This document shows positions 1-10,016 of a stretch of DNA of 64,000 nucleotides, piece after piece. Origin of the DNA: Pseudomonas abieticivorans (lineage in GTDB: Bacteria; Pseudomonadota; Gammaproteobacteria; Pseudomonadales; Pseudomonadaceae); NCBI RefSeq assembly GCF_023509015.1, contig NZ_CP094975.1:69501-133500 (forward strand), given 5' to 3'. The translations under genes were made by a program, and so were the position numbers. The notes beneath the pieces were generated by a model. The model made no database searches, was not told where the DNA came from, and was given only the letters and a program-made list of their open reading frames with translations. Numbering within the stretch: the first letter of the stretch is position 1; every line of letters starts with the position of its first letter.

Positions 1-1
1 C

Positions 2-67
2 ATCGCCAACATCGCTGCGATCATCCTGGTGCGGATGATCGGCAAAAACCTCACCGACCAGCCTTGA
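2..67 (+). CDS. mtlF: Sugar/polyol ABC transporter permease, C-terminal end (partial)
   Basis: Only the last 21 codons and the stop are in the window. They read as a hydrophobic helix followed by a short polar tail ending in DQP, as at the C-terminus of a binding-protein-dependent permease. The stop lies 10 bases before the next permease gene, so this is the first permease of the mannitol/arabitol importer by position. The identity is inferred from operon order. Confidence 0.6.
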   Translation: MANIAAIILVRMIGKNLTDQP

Positions 68-77
68 GGGCCGCGCC

Positions 78-908
78 ATGACACTTCAACAAACCCGCAG
101 GCTGCAAAGCCTCTGCCTGGGCAGCCTGGCCTGGATCATCGCGCTGGTGCTGTTTTTCCCGATTTTCTGGATGATCCTCACCAGCTTCAAGAGCGAGATC
201 GACGCGTTCGCCACGCCGCCGCAGTTTTTCTTCACGCCGACGCTGGAAAACTACCTGCATATTCAAGAGCGCAGCGATTACTTTCACTTTGCCTGGAACT
301 CGGTGTTCATCTCGTTCACCGCCACCTTGCTGTGCATGCTGATCGCAGTGCCGGCAGCGTACTCCATGGCTTTTTATGAAACCCAGCGCACCAAGCAGAC
401 CCTGCTGTGGATGCTGTCCACCAAGATGCTGCCGCCGGTAGGCGTGCTGATGCCCATCTACCTGTTGTGCAAGGGCATGGGCCTGTTGGACTCACGCCTG
501 GCGCTGATCATTATCTACACCCTGATCAACCTGCCGATCGTGGTGTGGATGGTGTACACCTACTTCAAGGACATCCCCCGCGACATCCTCGAAGCCGCCC
601 GCCTGGACGGCGCCACGCTGCTGCAGGAAATGGTGCGCGTGCTGCTGCCCATCGCCAAAGGCGGACTGGCGTCGACCCTGTTGCTGTCGCTGATCCTGTG
701 CTGGAACGAAGCCTTCTGGTCGCTGAACCTGACCAGCTCCAACGCCGCGCCCCTGACCGCCCTGATCGCCTCCTACTCCAGCCCCGAAGGCTTGTTCTGG
801 GCCAAGCTGTCGGCCGTGTCGACCTTGGCCTGCGCGCCCATCCTTATTTTTGGCTGGATCAGCCAGAAACAACTGGTGCGCGGCTTGTCGTTTGGTGCCG
901 TGAAATGA
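78..908 (+). CDS. mtlG: Mannitol/arabitol ABC transporter, inner-membrane permease
   Basis: This 276-aa protein has about six hydrophobic segments, the first near residues 15-35. Around residues 168-197 it carries the EAA loop (EAARLDGA...LLPIAKGG) through which MalG-type permeases contact the ATPase. With the preceding partial permease and the ATPase gene that follows, it would form the channel of a polyol importer. Family membership is clear from the EAA loop and length. Polyol specificity is inferred from the mannitol dehydrogenase two genes downstream. It is cotranscribed with its neighbours, with 28 bases to the next start. Confidence 0.88.
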   Translation: MTLQQTRRLQSLCLGSLAWIIALVLFFPIFWMILTSFKSEIDAFATPPQFFFTPTLENYLHIQERSDYFHFAWNSVFISFTATLLCMLIAVPAAYSMAFYETQRTKQTLLWMLSTKMLPPVGVLMPIYLLCKGMGLLDSRLALIIIYTLINLPIVVWMVYTYFKDIPRDILEAARLDGATLLQEMVRVLLPIAKGGLASTLLLSLILCWNEAFWSLNLTSSNAAPLTALIASYSSPEGLFWAKLSAVSTLACAPILIFGWISQKQLVRGLSFGAVK

Positions 909-936
909 TCCCACTGAATATTCCGAGGTAATGCCA

Positions 937-2040
<1,104 letters not shown>

Positions 2041-2055
2041 ACCCGAGTACATGCC

Positions 2056-3537
2056 ATGAAACTCACCCAAGCAACCCTGCAGCAGCTGCCCGATGACATC
2101 AAGCGCCCGGCTTATGACCGCGCCGCCACCACCCAAGGCATCGTGCACATTGGCGTGGGCGGTTTCCATCGCGCGCATCAGGCCTATTACACCGACGCCC
2201 TGATGAACCTGGGCGAAGGCCTGGATTGGGCCATCTGCGGCGCGGGCCTGCGGGCCGAAGACCGCGCCGTGCAGGATGCCCTGGCCGGCCAGGACTACCT
2301 GTACACGCTGGTCGAACTGGGCGACACGCCCGACACCCAAGTGCGGGTGATTGGCACGATCAGCGACATGCTGTTGGCCGAAGACAGCCCACAGGCGCTG
2401 ATCGATAAACTCAGCGAGCCGGCTATCCGCATCGTTTCGCTGACCATCACCGAAGGCGGTTACTGCATCGACGACAGCAGCGGCGAGTTCATGGCCCACT
2501 TGCCGTTGGTGCAGCACGACGTGAGCCACCCCCAGGCGCCAAAAACCGTGTTCGGCTTTCTCTGCGCCGCCCTGGCCCAGCGCCGCGCCGCCTCGGTGAA
2601 GCCGTTCACGGTGATGTCCTGCGATAACCTGCCGCACAACGGCGGCGTGGCGCGCAAGGCGTTGCTGGCGTTCGCGGCTCTGCAAGGCGGCGACCTGCAC
2701 GACTGGATCGCCGAACACGTGAGCTTTCCCAACGCCATGGTCGACCGCATCACCCCCATGACCAGCAACGCCCACAAACAGCAACTGCATGACCGCCATG
2801 GCATCGACGATGCCTGGCCGGTGGTGTGCGAGCCGTTCGTGCAATGGGTGCTGGAGGACAAGTTCGGCGACGGCCGCCCGGCCTGGGAAAAGGTCGGCGT
2901 GCAATTCACCGACGACGTCACGCCCTACGAAGAGATGAAAATCAAACTGCTCAACGGCAGCCACCTGGCCCTGACCTACCTGGGCTTTGTGCACGGCTAC
3001 CGCTTTGTCCACGAAACCATGAACGATCCGTTGTTCGTGCGCTACATCCGCGCCTACATGGACCAGGACGTGACCCCGCAACTGGCCTCGGTACCGGGCA
3101 TCGACCTTGAGGGCTACAAGGACACCCTGATCGAGCGCTTCTCCAACCAGGCCATCGCCGACCAACTGGAGCGGGTGTGCTCGGACGGCTCCTCCAAGTT
3201 CCCCAAATTCACCGTGCCCACCATCAACCGCCTGATCGAAAGTGGCGGTGACCTCAACCGCGCAGCCCTAGTGGTGGCCGCCTGGGCCCTGTACCTCAAG
3301 GGCGTGGACGAGAAAGGCAGCCACTACCGCATCCCCGACCCGCGCGCCGCCTTCTGCCAGGCGCTGGTGGCCGATGATGGGCTGGTGACCCAACGCCTGC
3401 TGGGCGTGGACGAGATCTTCGGCACGGCAATGGCGCAGTCGGCGGAATTTGTCGCGGCCTTTGAAATCCAGCTCAAGCACTTGCGCCTCAATGGCGTTCA
3501 GTGGACGCTGGAGCACCTGCTCAGCGCGAAGGAATAA
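2056..3537 (+). CDS. mtlD: Mannitol 2-dehydrogenase
   Basis: This is an NAD-dependent polyol dehydrogenase of the long-chain PSLDR family that oxidises D-mannitol to fructose (and D-arabitol to xylulose) in the cytoplasm. It has 493 residues, with the conserved GVGGFHRAHQAYY segment near residues 33-45. The family catalytic pattern K-x4-N-x2-H falls at K295, N300 and H303, the numbering I recall for the P. fluorescens enzyme, which is also 493 aa. It lies 15 bases after mtlK and 5 bases before the xylulokinase gene, so import, oxidation and phosphorylation are encoded in order. Confidence 0.95.
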   Translation: MKLTQATLQQLPDDIKRPAYDRAATTQGIVHIGVGGFHRAHQAYYTDALMNLGEGLDWAICGAGLRAEDRAVQDALAGQDYLYTLVELGDTPDTQVRVIGTISDMLLAEDSPQALIDKLSEPAIRIVSLTITEGGYCIDDSSGEFMAHLPLVQHDVSHPQAPKTVFGFLCAALAQRRAASVKPFTVMSCDNLPHNGGVARKALLAFAALQGGDLHDWIAEHVSFPNAMVDRITPMTSNAHKQQLHDRHGIDDAWPVVCEPFVQWVLEDKFGDGRPAWEKVGVQFTDDVTPYEEMKIKLLNGSHLALTYLGFVHGYRFVHETMNDPLFVRYIRAYMDQDVTPQLASVPGIDLEGYKDTLIERFSNQAIADQLERVCSDGSSKFPKFTVPTINRLIESGGDLNRAALVVAAWALYLKGVDEKGSHYRIPDPRAAFCQALVADDGLVTQRLLGVDEIFGTAMAQSAEFVAAFEIQLKHLRLNGVQWTLEHLLSAKE

Positions 3538-3542
3538 CCGCC

Positions 3543-5003
3543 ATGTACCTGGGAATCGACTGCGGCACCCAAGGCACCAAGGCGTTGATCCTGGATGCCG
3601 ACAGCGGCCAGGTGCTGGGCCAGGGTGCAGCGCCCCACACAATGGTCAGCGGCGCCAATGGGCGCCGCGAACAAGACCCGCGACAATGGTTGGATGCCTG
3701 TGTGACGGCCACCCGCCAGGCCCTGGACGCCGCCGGTATCAACGGCGCCCAGGTGCGTGGCGTGGGCGTCTCCGGGCAGCAGCACGGCCTGGTGCTGCTG
3801 TGCGAGCAGGGCCAGGTACTGCGCCCTGCCAAGCTGTGGTGCGACACCGAGTCCAGCGCCGAGAATGACCGCCTGCTGGCGCAGTTGGGCGGTGTGCAGG
3901 GCTCGCTCAAGCGCCTGGGCCTGGCCATTGCGCCGGGCTACACGGTGTCCAAGCTGCTCTGGACCCGCGAGCAACACCCCGAGGTGTTCGCCCGCATCGC
4001 CCACATCCTGCTGCCCCATGAATACCTCAACTATTGGCTGACGGGGCGTTGCTGCAGCGAATATGGCGACGCGTCCGGCACCGGCTACTTCGACGTGCGC
4101 ACGCGCCAATGGGACCTGGACCTGCTGGCCTCCATCGACCCGCGCCTGGCCGGCGCCCTGCCCGAGCTGATCGAGTCACGCCAAGCGGTCGGCACCGTGC
4201 TGCCCGGCATTGCCAACCTGCTGGGCATCAGCCCCCAGGCCGTGGTGGCCAGCGGCGGCGGCGACAACATGATGGGCGCCATCGGCACCGGCAACATCGC
4301 ACCCGGCATCCTGACCATGAGCCTGGGCTCATCCGGCACCGTGTACGCCTACGCCGACAGCGCACAGGTGAGCCCGGAGCCCGAGGTGGCGACCTTCTGT
4401 TCGTCCAGCGGCGGCTGGTTGCCGCTGATCTGCACGCAAAACCTGACCAATGCCACCAGCGCGGTGCGCGAACTGTTTGCCTTGGACATCAATGCCTTCA
4501 ACCAGCAAGTCCAGGCAGCGCCCATCGGCTGCGACGGGGTGCTGATGCTGCCCTTTCTCAATGGCGAACGGGTACCCGCCCTGCCCCATGCCAACGGCAG
4601 TTTCCAGGGCCTGACCAGCACCAACCTGAGCCCGGCCAACCTGTGCCGCGCCGCCGTGGAGGGCACCACCTTCGGCCTGCGTTACGGGCTGGACTTGCTG
4701 CGTGCCAGCGGCGTGCGCAGCACCAGCATCCGGCTGATCGGCGGCGGCGCCAACAGTGCTGTCTGGCGGCAGATGGTCGCCGATATCATGAACACCCAGG
4801 TGGTCTGCCCGCGCCAGCCAGAGGCCGCCGCGCTGGGCGCCGCCGTGCAAGCGGCCTGGTGCATGGAGCCGGTCTCACTTGCCAGCCTGTGCCAGCGCTG
4901 CGTGCAGTTGGCCCCCGACCATCATGCAAGCCCCGTGGCGGCGAACGTGGCACGCTATGAAGCGGTCTATCGCGACTATCGCCAGCACATTGCCAAGCTT
5001 TAA
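3543..5003 (+). CDS. xylB: Xylulokinase (FGGY family)
   Basis: This 486-aa sugar kinase begins with the phosphate-binding segment YLGIDCGTQGTKALILD. It also has the xylulokinase motif GVSGQQHG, an SGGGDNMMGAIGTG stretch whose Asp (about residue 241) is the expected general base, and a C-terminal GGGANS nucleotide-binding motif. It would phosphorylate xylulose formed from arabitol by the upstream dehydrogenase; this operon position is called mtlY in P. fluorescens. An upstream in-frame start exists, but the ATG at 3543 has AAGGA 9 bases before it and begins exactly at the conserved domain. Confidence 0.92.
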   Translation: MYLGIDCGTQGTKALILDADSGQVLGQGAAPHTMVSGANGRREQDPRQWLDACVTATRQALDAAGINGAQVRGVGVSGQQHGLVLLCEQGQVLRPAKLWCDTESSAENDRLLAQLGGVQGSLKRLGLAIAPGYTVSKLLWTREQHPEVFARIAHILLPHEYLNYWLTGRCCSEYGDASGTGYFDVRTRQWDLDLLASIDPRLAGALPELIESRQAVGTVLPGIANLLGISPQAVVASGGGDNMMGAIGTGNIAPGILTMSLGSSGTVYAYADSAQVSPEPEVATFCSSSGGWLPLICTQNLTNATSAVRELFALDINAFNQQVQAAPIGCDGVLMLPFLNGERVPALPHANGSFQGLTSTNLSPANLCRAAVEGTTFGLRYGLDLLRASGVRSTSIRLIGGGANSAVWRQMVADIMNTQVVCPRQPEAAALGAAVQAAWCMEPVSLASLCQRCVQLAPDHHASPVAANVARYEAVYRDYRQHIAKL

Positions 5004-5016
5004 TTTTGGAGCCTTT

Positions 5017-5955
5017 ATGTTTCTTGTTTGTGGTGAAGCCTTGTTCGACTTTTTTTGCGAGCCAGACCGGTTCAGCCAAACCTCGCGCCTGGGGTACCAG
5101 GCGGTCGCGGGCGGCTCGCCGTTCAACGTGGCCATCGGCCTGTCGCGCCTAGGGGTGGAATCGGCATTGTTGGCCGGCTTGTCGACCGATTACCTGGGCC
5201 AACGCCTGGCGCACATGCTGGACGAGGAAGGCGTGCGCAGTGATTTCGTGCAGCACGTGGAGGCGCCCACCACCTTGGCCATGGTGGCCGTGGGCGCCGA
5301 TGGCTCGCCGCAATACAGTTTTCGCGGCGAAGGCTGCGCCGACCGGCAACTGCTGCCCAGCCAGTTGCCCACCTTGGGCGAACAGGTACGCGGGCTGCAC
5401 GTCGGCTCGTTTTCATTAGTGGTGGAACCCATCGCCAGCACGTTGCTGGAGCTGGTGCGCCGCGAAAGCGGCCGACGGCTGATCAGCCTGGACCCCAACG
5501 TGCGGCTCAACCCGGCACCCGACATTGACCTGTGGCGCCGGCGCATCGCCGAGTTCGCAGGCCACGCGCACCTGATCAAGGTCAGTGATGAAGACCTGCA
5601 CCTGCTGTACCCCGGCCAGGACAGCGCGGCGATTGCCCAAGGCTGGCTGAGCCAGCAATGCCAGTTGGTGTTCATCACCCGCGGCCGGGAAGGTGCGCAA
5701 GTGTTCAGCCGCCAGCACGGCAGTTGGAGCGTACCGGCGCGTGAGGTGGCCACCGCCGACACGGTGGGCGCTGGCGATACCTTCCAGGCGGCGCTGATCA
5801 CCTGGCTGACCGAACAGGGCCTGGACTCTACAGAAGGCCTTGGGCAACTGACAGCCGCGCAACTGGACGCGATGCTCAACTTTGCGGTGCGTGCAGCGGC
5901 ATTGACGTGCAGCAAGGTGGGGCCGGACTTGCCTTATAGGCATCAACTGGCTTGA
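5017..5955 (+). CDS. mtlZ: Fructokinase, PfkB/ribokinase family
   Basis: This 312-aa kinase has the PfkB N-terminal signature CGEALFDFF, a GGSPFNVAIGLSRLG segment and the C-terminal signature DTVGAGDTFQAAL, with catalytic Asp254. It would phosphorylate fructose produced from mannitol and completes the pathway. TTTTGGAG lies just before the ATG at 5017, which sets the start; longer in-frame readings run into xylB. It is the last gene of the operon and is followed by a hairpin at 5985-6010. Confidence 0.9.
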   Translation: MFLVCGEALFDFFCEPDRFSQTSRLGYQAVAGGSPFNVAIGLSRLGVESALLAGLSTDYLGQRLAHMLDEEGVRSDFVQHVEAPTTLAMVAVGADGSPQYSFRGEGCADRQLLPSQLPTLGEQVRGLHVGSFSLVVEPIASTLLELVRRESGRRLISLDPNVRLNPAPDIDLWRRRIAEFAGHAHLIKVSDEDLHLLYPGQDSAAIAQGWLSQQCQLVFITRGREGAQVFSRQHGSWSVPAREVATADTVGAGDTFQAALITWLTEQGLDSTEGLGQLTAAQLDAMLNFAVRAAALTCSKVGPDLPYRHQLA

Positions 5956-5984
5956 GGCCAACACCTTTAGGCTCTGTAAGAACC

Positions 5985-6010
5985 TAGTGCCAGGGCCTAG
6001 CCTGGCACTA
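5985..6010 (+). terminator. Hairpin downstream of the polyol operon
   Basis: TAGTGCCAGG and its exact reverse complement CCTGGCACTA form a 10-bp stem with a 6-base loop, 29 bases after the fructokinase stop. No run of T follows, so it may protect the 3' end or act with Rho rather than being a classical terminator. Confidence 0.5.
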
Positions 6011-6370
6011 ACCAACTGTAACGACTCAGTATGAACTCGCACACTCATAGAACATCGATCATTTGAATATCCACGCCCCCCTGCAGCGCCATTTGAACAC
6101 CTTTTATACCGCGTCAAATTCCCCCACCAACTAACTAATACTTTTGAAAGATCTTACGAATCTATCGGAAAGTTCTGTCAGAAGATTCCTGCAAGTGCGC
6201 ACAACACACTAAACCTTTGCGCCGTCGTCATTTTATTTTTTCCGACTTTTATTCGGTAAATTGTTTACTCTCAATTCAGACGACACTATAGTTTGGATAA
6301 CACCCGCTCAAATATCAGCGTTTATCGCTCGCCGTTGACGGGCCACGTTTCACTCTAAAAGGAGCTCCCC
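6011..6370 (+). promoter_or_regulatory. AT-rich leader/promoter region of mvaU
   Basis: This gene-free stretch of about 360 bases is clearly more AT-rich than its surroundings. TTGTTT and ACTATA about 18 bases apart, near 6260-6295, are a possible sigma-70 promoter. AAAGGAGCT just before 6371 is a strong ribosome-binding site. An AT-rich leader fits the known self-binding of MvaT-family proteins. No open reading frame in it looks real. Confidence 0.4.
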
Positions 6371-6748
6371 ATGTCCAGACTCGCTGAATTCCGCGCCGCC
6401 GAAAAGGCACTTCAAGAACAACTGGCCCAGTTGGAGTCCTTGAAGAACGACGCCGGCCTGAAAAAGGAAATCGAGTTCGAAACAAAACTCCAGAGCCTGA
6501 TGAACAGCTACGGCAAGAGCCTGCGCGACGTGGTAGCCATTCTCGACCCGGCAGCCGCCCGCTTGAGCCTGCGCTTGCCTAACGCTTCGGCCAAGCCCAA
6601 GCAGACGCGCCGGCCACGGGTGCTGAAAATCTACGACAACCCCCACACCGGCGAGCGTGTCGAGACCAAGGGCGGCAACCACCGGGGCCTCAAGGCCTGG
6701 AAAGAAAAATACGGCGTGGCCACGGTCAACGGATGGCTGCGCGGCTAA
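6371..6748 (+). CDS. mvaU: H-NS-like xenogeneic silencer of the MvaT/MvaU family
   Basis: This 125-aa nucleoid protein has an N-terminal coiled coil (residues 1-60, MSRLAEFRAAEKALQEQ...) for oligomerisation and a C-terminal DNA-binding domain containing KGGNHRGLKAWKEKYG. The AEKALQEQLAQLE opening looks more like MvaU than MvaT, so I use mvaU; paralogue assignment is less certain than the family. It binds AT-rich DNA and silences horizontally acquired genes, and is known to regulate fimbriae and other accessory loci in Pseudomonas. A strong terminator follows. Confidence 0.82.
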   Translation: MSRLAEFRAAEKALQEQLAQLESLKNDAGLKKEIEFETKLQSLMNSYGKSLRDVVAILDPAAARLSLRLPNASAKPKQTRRPRVLKIYDNPHTGERVETKGGNHRGLKAWKEKYGVATVNGWLRG

Positions 6749-6762
6749 ACCCACTCATGAAG

Positions 6763-6787
6763 AAACCGGCACAGGGCCGGTTTTTTT
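6763..6787 (+). terminator. Rho-independent terminator of mvaU
   Basis: AAACCGGC, loop ACAGG, GCCGGTTT, then a run of T, starting 15 bases after the stop codon. This is a classical intrinsic terminator. Confidence 0.92.
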
Positions 6788-6891
6788 ATGCCGAAACAAC
6801 TGGTCTGAAAAACACCCTGTCGGTTTTTTTTCACAACTTTTTCACGTCCATTCTTACAGGATAAAGGCTGCTGAAGGATCAGCGCCCCAAT

Positions 6892-6914
6892 GCCCGCTTC
6901 GGCGGGCTTCTTAT
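6892..6914 (+). terminator. Second intrinsic terminator, upstream of gloA
   Basis: GCCCGC-TTCG-GCGGGC with a stable tetraloop is followed by TTCTTATT. It lies about 105 bases beyond the mvaU terminator with no gene between, so it either backs up that terminator or ends a short RNA made from about 6790-6910. Confidence 0.65.
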
Positions 6915-7019
6915 TGCCTGGCGTTTGACTGCGGCACATCAACGCAGCGCAGACGTTCCTATCAAGGGGTGTGGCGGGTATCATGGGAGGCTGTCTTTTT
7001 TACCGCCTCAGGAGTTCTC

Positions 7020-7541
7020 ATGAGCCTGCAAGCCCTTAACGCCGTTCCCGGCGTCACCGCCTCCCCCGATACCGCCACCGCGCAGTTCGTGTTCAACCAC
7101 ACCATGCTGCGCGTGAAGGACATCGAGAAGTCCCTGGACTTCTACACTCGCATCCTGGGTTTCAGCCTGGTAGAAAAGCGCGATTTCCCGGAAGCCGAGT
7201 TCAGCCTGTACTTCCTGGCCCTGGTGGACAAGGCCGATATCCCGGCCGATGACGCCGCGCGCAACCAGTGGATGAAGTCGATCCCCGGCGTGCTGGAGCT
7301 GACTCACAACCACGGCACCGAAAACGACCCGGCCTTCGCTTATCACAATGGCAACACCGACCCGCGCGGTTTTGGTCACATCTGCCTGGCCGTGCCGGAC
7401 ATCCGCGCCGCCTGCGAGCGTTTCGAAGCCTTGGGCGTGAATTTCCAGAAGCGCCTGAGCGATGGCCGCATGAAGCACCTGGCTTTCATCAAGGACCCGG
7501 ATGAGTACTGGGTAGAGATTATCCAGCCAACCGAGTTCTAA
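7020..7541 (+). CDS. gloA: Lactoylglutathione lyase (glyoxalase I)
   Basis: This 173-aa glyoxalase I isomerises the methylglyoxal-glutathione hemithioacetal to S-lactoylglutathione. The four metal ligands are visible in context: His in FNHTMLRVKD, Glu in GVLELTHNHGTE, His in GFGHICLAV and Glu in YWVEIIQP. The sequence closely follows the P. putida enzyme type of the same length. AGGAG lies 6 bases before the ATG at 7020. It is monocistronic, converging on ahpF. Confidence 0.95.
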   Translation: MSLQALNAVPGVTASPDTATAQFVFNHTMLRVKDIEKSLDFYTRILGFSLVEKRDFPEAEFSLYFLALVDKADIPADDAARNQWMKSIPGVLELTHNHGTENDPAFAYHNGNTDPRGFGHICLAVPDIRAACERFEALGVNFQKRLSDGRMKHLAFIKDPDEYWVEIIQPTEF

Positions 7542-7549
7542 AACGCACC

Positions 7550-7568
7550 GTGGGAGCTCTGCTCCCAC
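7550..7568. repeat. Short REP-like hairpin between convergent gloA and ahpF
   Basis: GTGGGAGC-TCT-GCTCCCAC is an 8-bp perfect stem with a 3-base loop. This GTGGGAGC core is typical of Pseudomonas extragenic palindromes, and it lies between two convergent genes. Confidence 0.65.
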
Positions 7569-7596
7569 AGCCCCCACGATGTGGGCGACCTGGTGA

Positions 7597-9159
7597 TCAG
7601 GCCGGCGCGGAACTACGGATCAGGTGATCGAAGGCGGCCAGCGAAGCCTTCGCGCCCTCGCCCAAGGCGATGACGATCTGCTTGTACGGCACGGTGGTCA
7701 CGTCACCGGCGCCGAAGATACCGGGCAAGCTGGTTTCGCCACGGGCATCGACCATGATCTCGCCACGCTGGGACAACTCGATGGTGCCCTTGAGCCAATC
7801 GGTGTTGGGCAGCAGGCCGATCTGTACGAAAATCCCTTCCAGCTCCACGGTGTGCTCTTCGCTGCTCTGGCGATCCTTGTAGCGCAGGCCGTTGACCTTT
7901 TGCCCATCGCCGGTCACTTCGGTGGTCAGGGCATTGGTGATCACCTTGACGTTCGGCAAGCTGTGCAGTTTGCGCTGCAGCACCGCATCGGCGCGCAACT
8001 GGCCGTCGAACTCCAGCAAGGTCACGTGGGCAACGATACCGGCCAGGTCGATAGCCGCCTCCACGCCCGAGTTGCCACCACCGATCACCGCCACGCGCTT
8101 GCCCTTGAACAACGGGCCATCGCAGTGCGGGCAGTAGGCCACGCCACGGTTGCGGTACTCCTTTTCGCCCGGCACGTTCATTTCGCGCCAGCGGGCACCG
8201 GTGGCCAGGATCACGGTTTTGGCCTTCAGGCTCGCGCCGCTGGCAAAGCGTACTTCGTGCAGGCCGCCGTCCTTGCCCGGGATCAACGCTTCGGCGCGTT
8301 GCAGGTTCATGATGTCGACGTCGTATTCCTTGACGTGCTCTTCAAGTGCCGTGGCCAGTTTCGGCCCTTCGGTGTGCTGCACCGAGATAAAGTTCTCGAT
8401 GGCCATGGTGTCCAGCACCTGGCCGCCGAAGCGCTCGGCAGCGACGCCGGTGCGGATACCTTTGCGGGCCGCGTAGATGGCTGCAGCGGAGCCCGCCGGG
8501 CCACCCCCCACCACCAGCACGTCGAAAGCCTGTTTGGCGTTCAGCTTGTCGGCCTGGCGATCACCGGCACTGGTGTCGATCTTTGCAAGGATCTCTTCCA
8601 GGCCCATGCGGCCCTGGCCAAACACTTCGCCATTGAGGTAAACGCTGGGCACTGCCATCACTTGGCGCGCGTCCACTTCGGCCTGGAACAACGCGCCGTC
8701 GATGGCCACGTGGCGCACGTTGGGGTTGAGCACAGCCATCAGGTTCAGCGCCTGCACCACGTCCGGGCAGTTCTGGCAGGACAGCGAGAAGTAGGTTTCA
8801 AAGTTGAATTGACCCTTGAGCCCGGCGATCTGTTCGATCACCTCGGCGCTCGCCTTGGAAGGGTGGCCGCCCACTTGCAGCAGGGCCAGCACCAGGGAGG
8901 TGAATTCGTGGCCCATGGGGATACCGGCGAAACGCAGGCTGATATCCGCACCCGGGCGATTGACCGAGAACGACGGCTTGCGCGCATCGTTACCGTTGTC
9001 ATGCAGCGTGATCTTGTCCGACAGGCCGTCGATTTCACGCAGCATGCCAAGCAATTCTTGGGATTTCGCGCCGTCATCGAGGGAGGCAACGATCTCGATC
9101 GGTTGGGTAACCCGTTCCAGGTACGATTTCAACTGGGCTTTTAGATTGGCGTCCAACAT
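7597..9159 (-). CDS. ahpF: Alkyl hydroperoxide reductase subunit F
   Basis: This 520-aa flavoprotein disulfide reductase passes electrons from NAD(P)H to AhpC. The N-terminal tandem-thioredoxin-fold domain carries the SCQNCPD active site. It is followed by the FAD motif [12 protein letters not shown], the thioredoxin-reductase-like redox centre YCPHCDG and a second dinucleotide fold [12 protein letters not shown]. Length and domain order match the family. It is the distal gene of ahpCF, separated from ahpC by a terminator at 9186-9225, so its expression probably depends on read-through or a second promoter. Confidence 0.96.
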   Translation of the reverse strand: MLDANLKAQLKSYLERVTQPIEIVASLDDGAKSQELLGMLREIDGLSDKITLHDNGNDARKPSFSVNRPGADISLRFAGIPMGHEFTSLVLALLQVGGHPSKASAEVIEQIAGLKGQFNFETYFSLSCQNCPDVVQALNLMAVLNPNVRHVAIDGALFQAEVDARQVMAVPSVYLNGEVFGQGRMGLEEILAKIDTSAGDRQADKLNAKQAFDVLVVGGGPAGSAAAIYAARKGIRTGVAAERFGGQVLDTMAIENFISVQHTEGPKLATALEEHVKEYDVDIMNLQRAEALIPGKDGGLHEVRFASGASLKAKTVILATGARWREMNVPGEKEYRNRGVAYCPHCDGPLFKGKRVAVIGGGNSGVEAAIDLAGIVAHVTLLEFDGQLRADAVLQRKLHSLPNVKVITNALTTEVTGDGQKVNGLRYKDRQSSEEHTVELEGIFVQIGLLPNTDWLKGTIELSQRGEIMVDARGETSLPGIFGAGDVTTVPYKQIVIALGEGAKASLAAFDHLIRSSAPA

Positions 9160-9185
9160 GCGGGCGATTTCCTTTTTTGGTTCGT

Positions 9186-9225
9186 ATAAAAAACAATGCC
9201 CGAGCGAATTCGCCCGGGCATTGTT
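9186..9225 (-). terminator. Intrinsic terminator between ahpC and ahpF
   Basis: On the minus strand AACAATGCCCG pairs with CGGGCATTGTT over 11 bp and is followed by TTTTTATAC. The loop contains GCGAATTCGC, itself a palindrome. It lies 90 bases after the ahpC stop and 26 bases before the ahpF start, where it would lower ahpF expression relative to ahpC. Confidence 0.88.
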
Positions 9226-9314
9226 GGGGGCGACTGGTGCGTGATCAGGAGCGGGCCGGGCCTTCGCCGCAACCCGGCTCCCGCGTCAGGCAGGAGCCGC
9301 TGGCAGGCAGATGC

Positions 9315-9878
9315 TTAGATCTTGCCGACCAGGTCCAGCGAAGGGGCCAGGGTGGCTTCGCCTTCTTTCCACTTGGCTGGGCAGACTTCACCCGGGTGTG
9401 CGGCCACGTATTGGGCAGCCTTGACCTTGCGCAGCAGCTCGGAGGCGTCACGGCCAACACCGCCGTCGTTCAGTTCAACGATTTTGATCTGGCCTTCGGG
9501 GTTGATCACGAACGTGCCACGGTCAGCCATACCGGCTTCTTCGATCAGCACGTCGAAGTTGCGCGAGATCAGGTGGGTCGGGTCACCGATCAGTGGGTAT
9601 TGGATCTTGCCGATGGTGTCCGAGGTGTCGTGCCAGGCTTTGTGGGTGAAGTGGGTGTCGGTGGACACGCCGTAGATCTCAACGCCCAGGTCTTTGAATT
9701 GAGCGTAGTTGTCTGCCAGGTCGCCCAGTTCGGTCGGGCACACGAAAGTGAAGTCGGCTGGGTAGAAGAACACGACAGACCACTTGCCTTTCAGGGCCGC
9801 TTCGGTCACTTCAACGAACTTGCCGTTGTGGTAGGCCTGAGCTTTGAACGGTTTGACTTGGCTGTTGATGATAGGCAT
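9315..9878 (-). CDS. ahpC: Alkyl hydroperoxide reductase subunit C (2-Cys peroxiredoxin)
   Basis: This 187-aa typical 2-Cys peroxiredoxin has its peroxidatic Cys47 in FTFVCPTEL and its resolving Cys166 in GEVCPAKW, spaced as in the enterobacterial enzyme. It reduces hydrogen peroxide, organic peroxides and peroxynitrite and is recycled by AhpF. An OxyR-like array lies about 70-105 bases upstream. The region from AGGAG to the ATG is a good ribosome-binding site. Confidence 0.97.
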   Translation of the reverse strand: MPIINSQVKPFKAQAYHNGKFVEVTEAALKGKWSVVFFYPADFTFVCPTELGDLADNYAQFKDLGVEIYGVSTDTHFTHKAWHDTSDTIGKIQYPLIGDPTHLISRNFDVLIEEAGMADRGTFVINPEGQIKIVELNDGGVGRDASELLRKVKAAQYVAAHPGEVCPAKWKEGEATLAPSLDLVGKI

Positions 9879-9946
9879 CGGTGAATCTCCTGAGGGGTGT
9901 TTAAAAGTGATGGGGCAATCCTAGCCAACCAGGATGACAAATGCTC

Positions 9947-9983
9947 ATTGGCAAACCTGATGCACACGATTGGTTTTGGCTAT
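9947..9983 (-). promoter_or_regulatory. Candidate OxyR binding array upstream of ahpC
   Basis: Four tetranucleotides recur with exactly 7 bases between them. Read on the plus strand they are ATTG, TGAT, ATTG, CTAT; on the gene strand ATAG, CAAT, ATCA, CAAT. OxyR contacts four elements of type ATAG/CTAT at the same spacing. The match is partial in sequence but exact in spacing, and OxyR control of ahpC is well established. Confidence 0.45.
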
Positions 9984-10016
9984 GAAGGGAGGTTATAAAT
10001 AGACGAAATCCTTCTA

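Noticed and set aside
931..936. Upstream ATG for the polyol ATPase
   Set aside because: The ribosome-binding site GAGG is only 2 bases away from this ATG but 8 from the one at 937.
7624..9144. Open frame of 506 codons on the + strand opposite ahpF
   Set aside because: It is antisense to a certain ahpF gene, is rich in His, Gln and Val from reversed codons, and has no recognisable domain.
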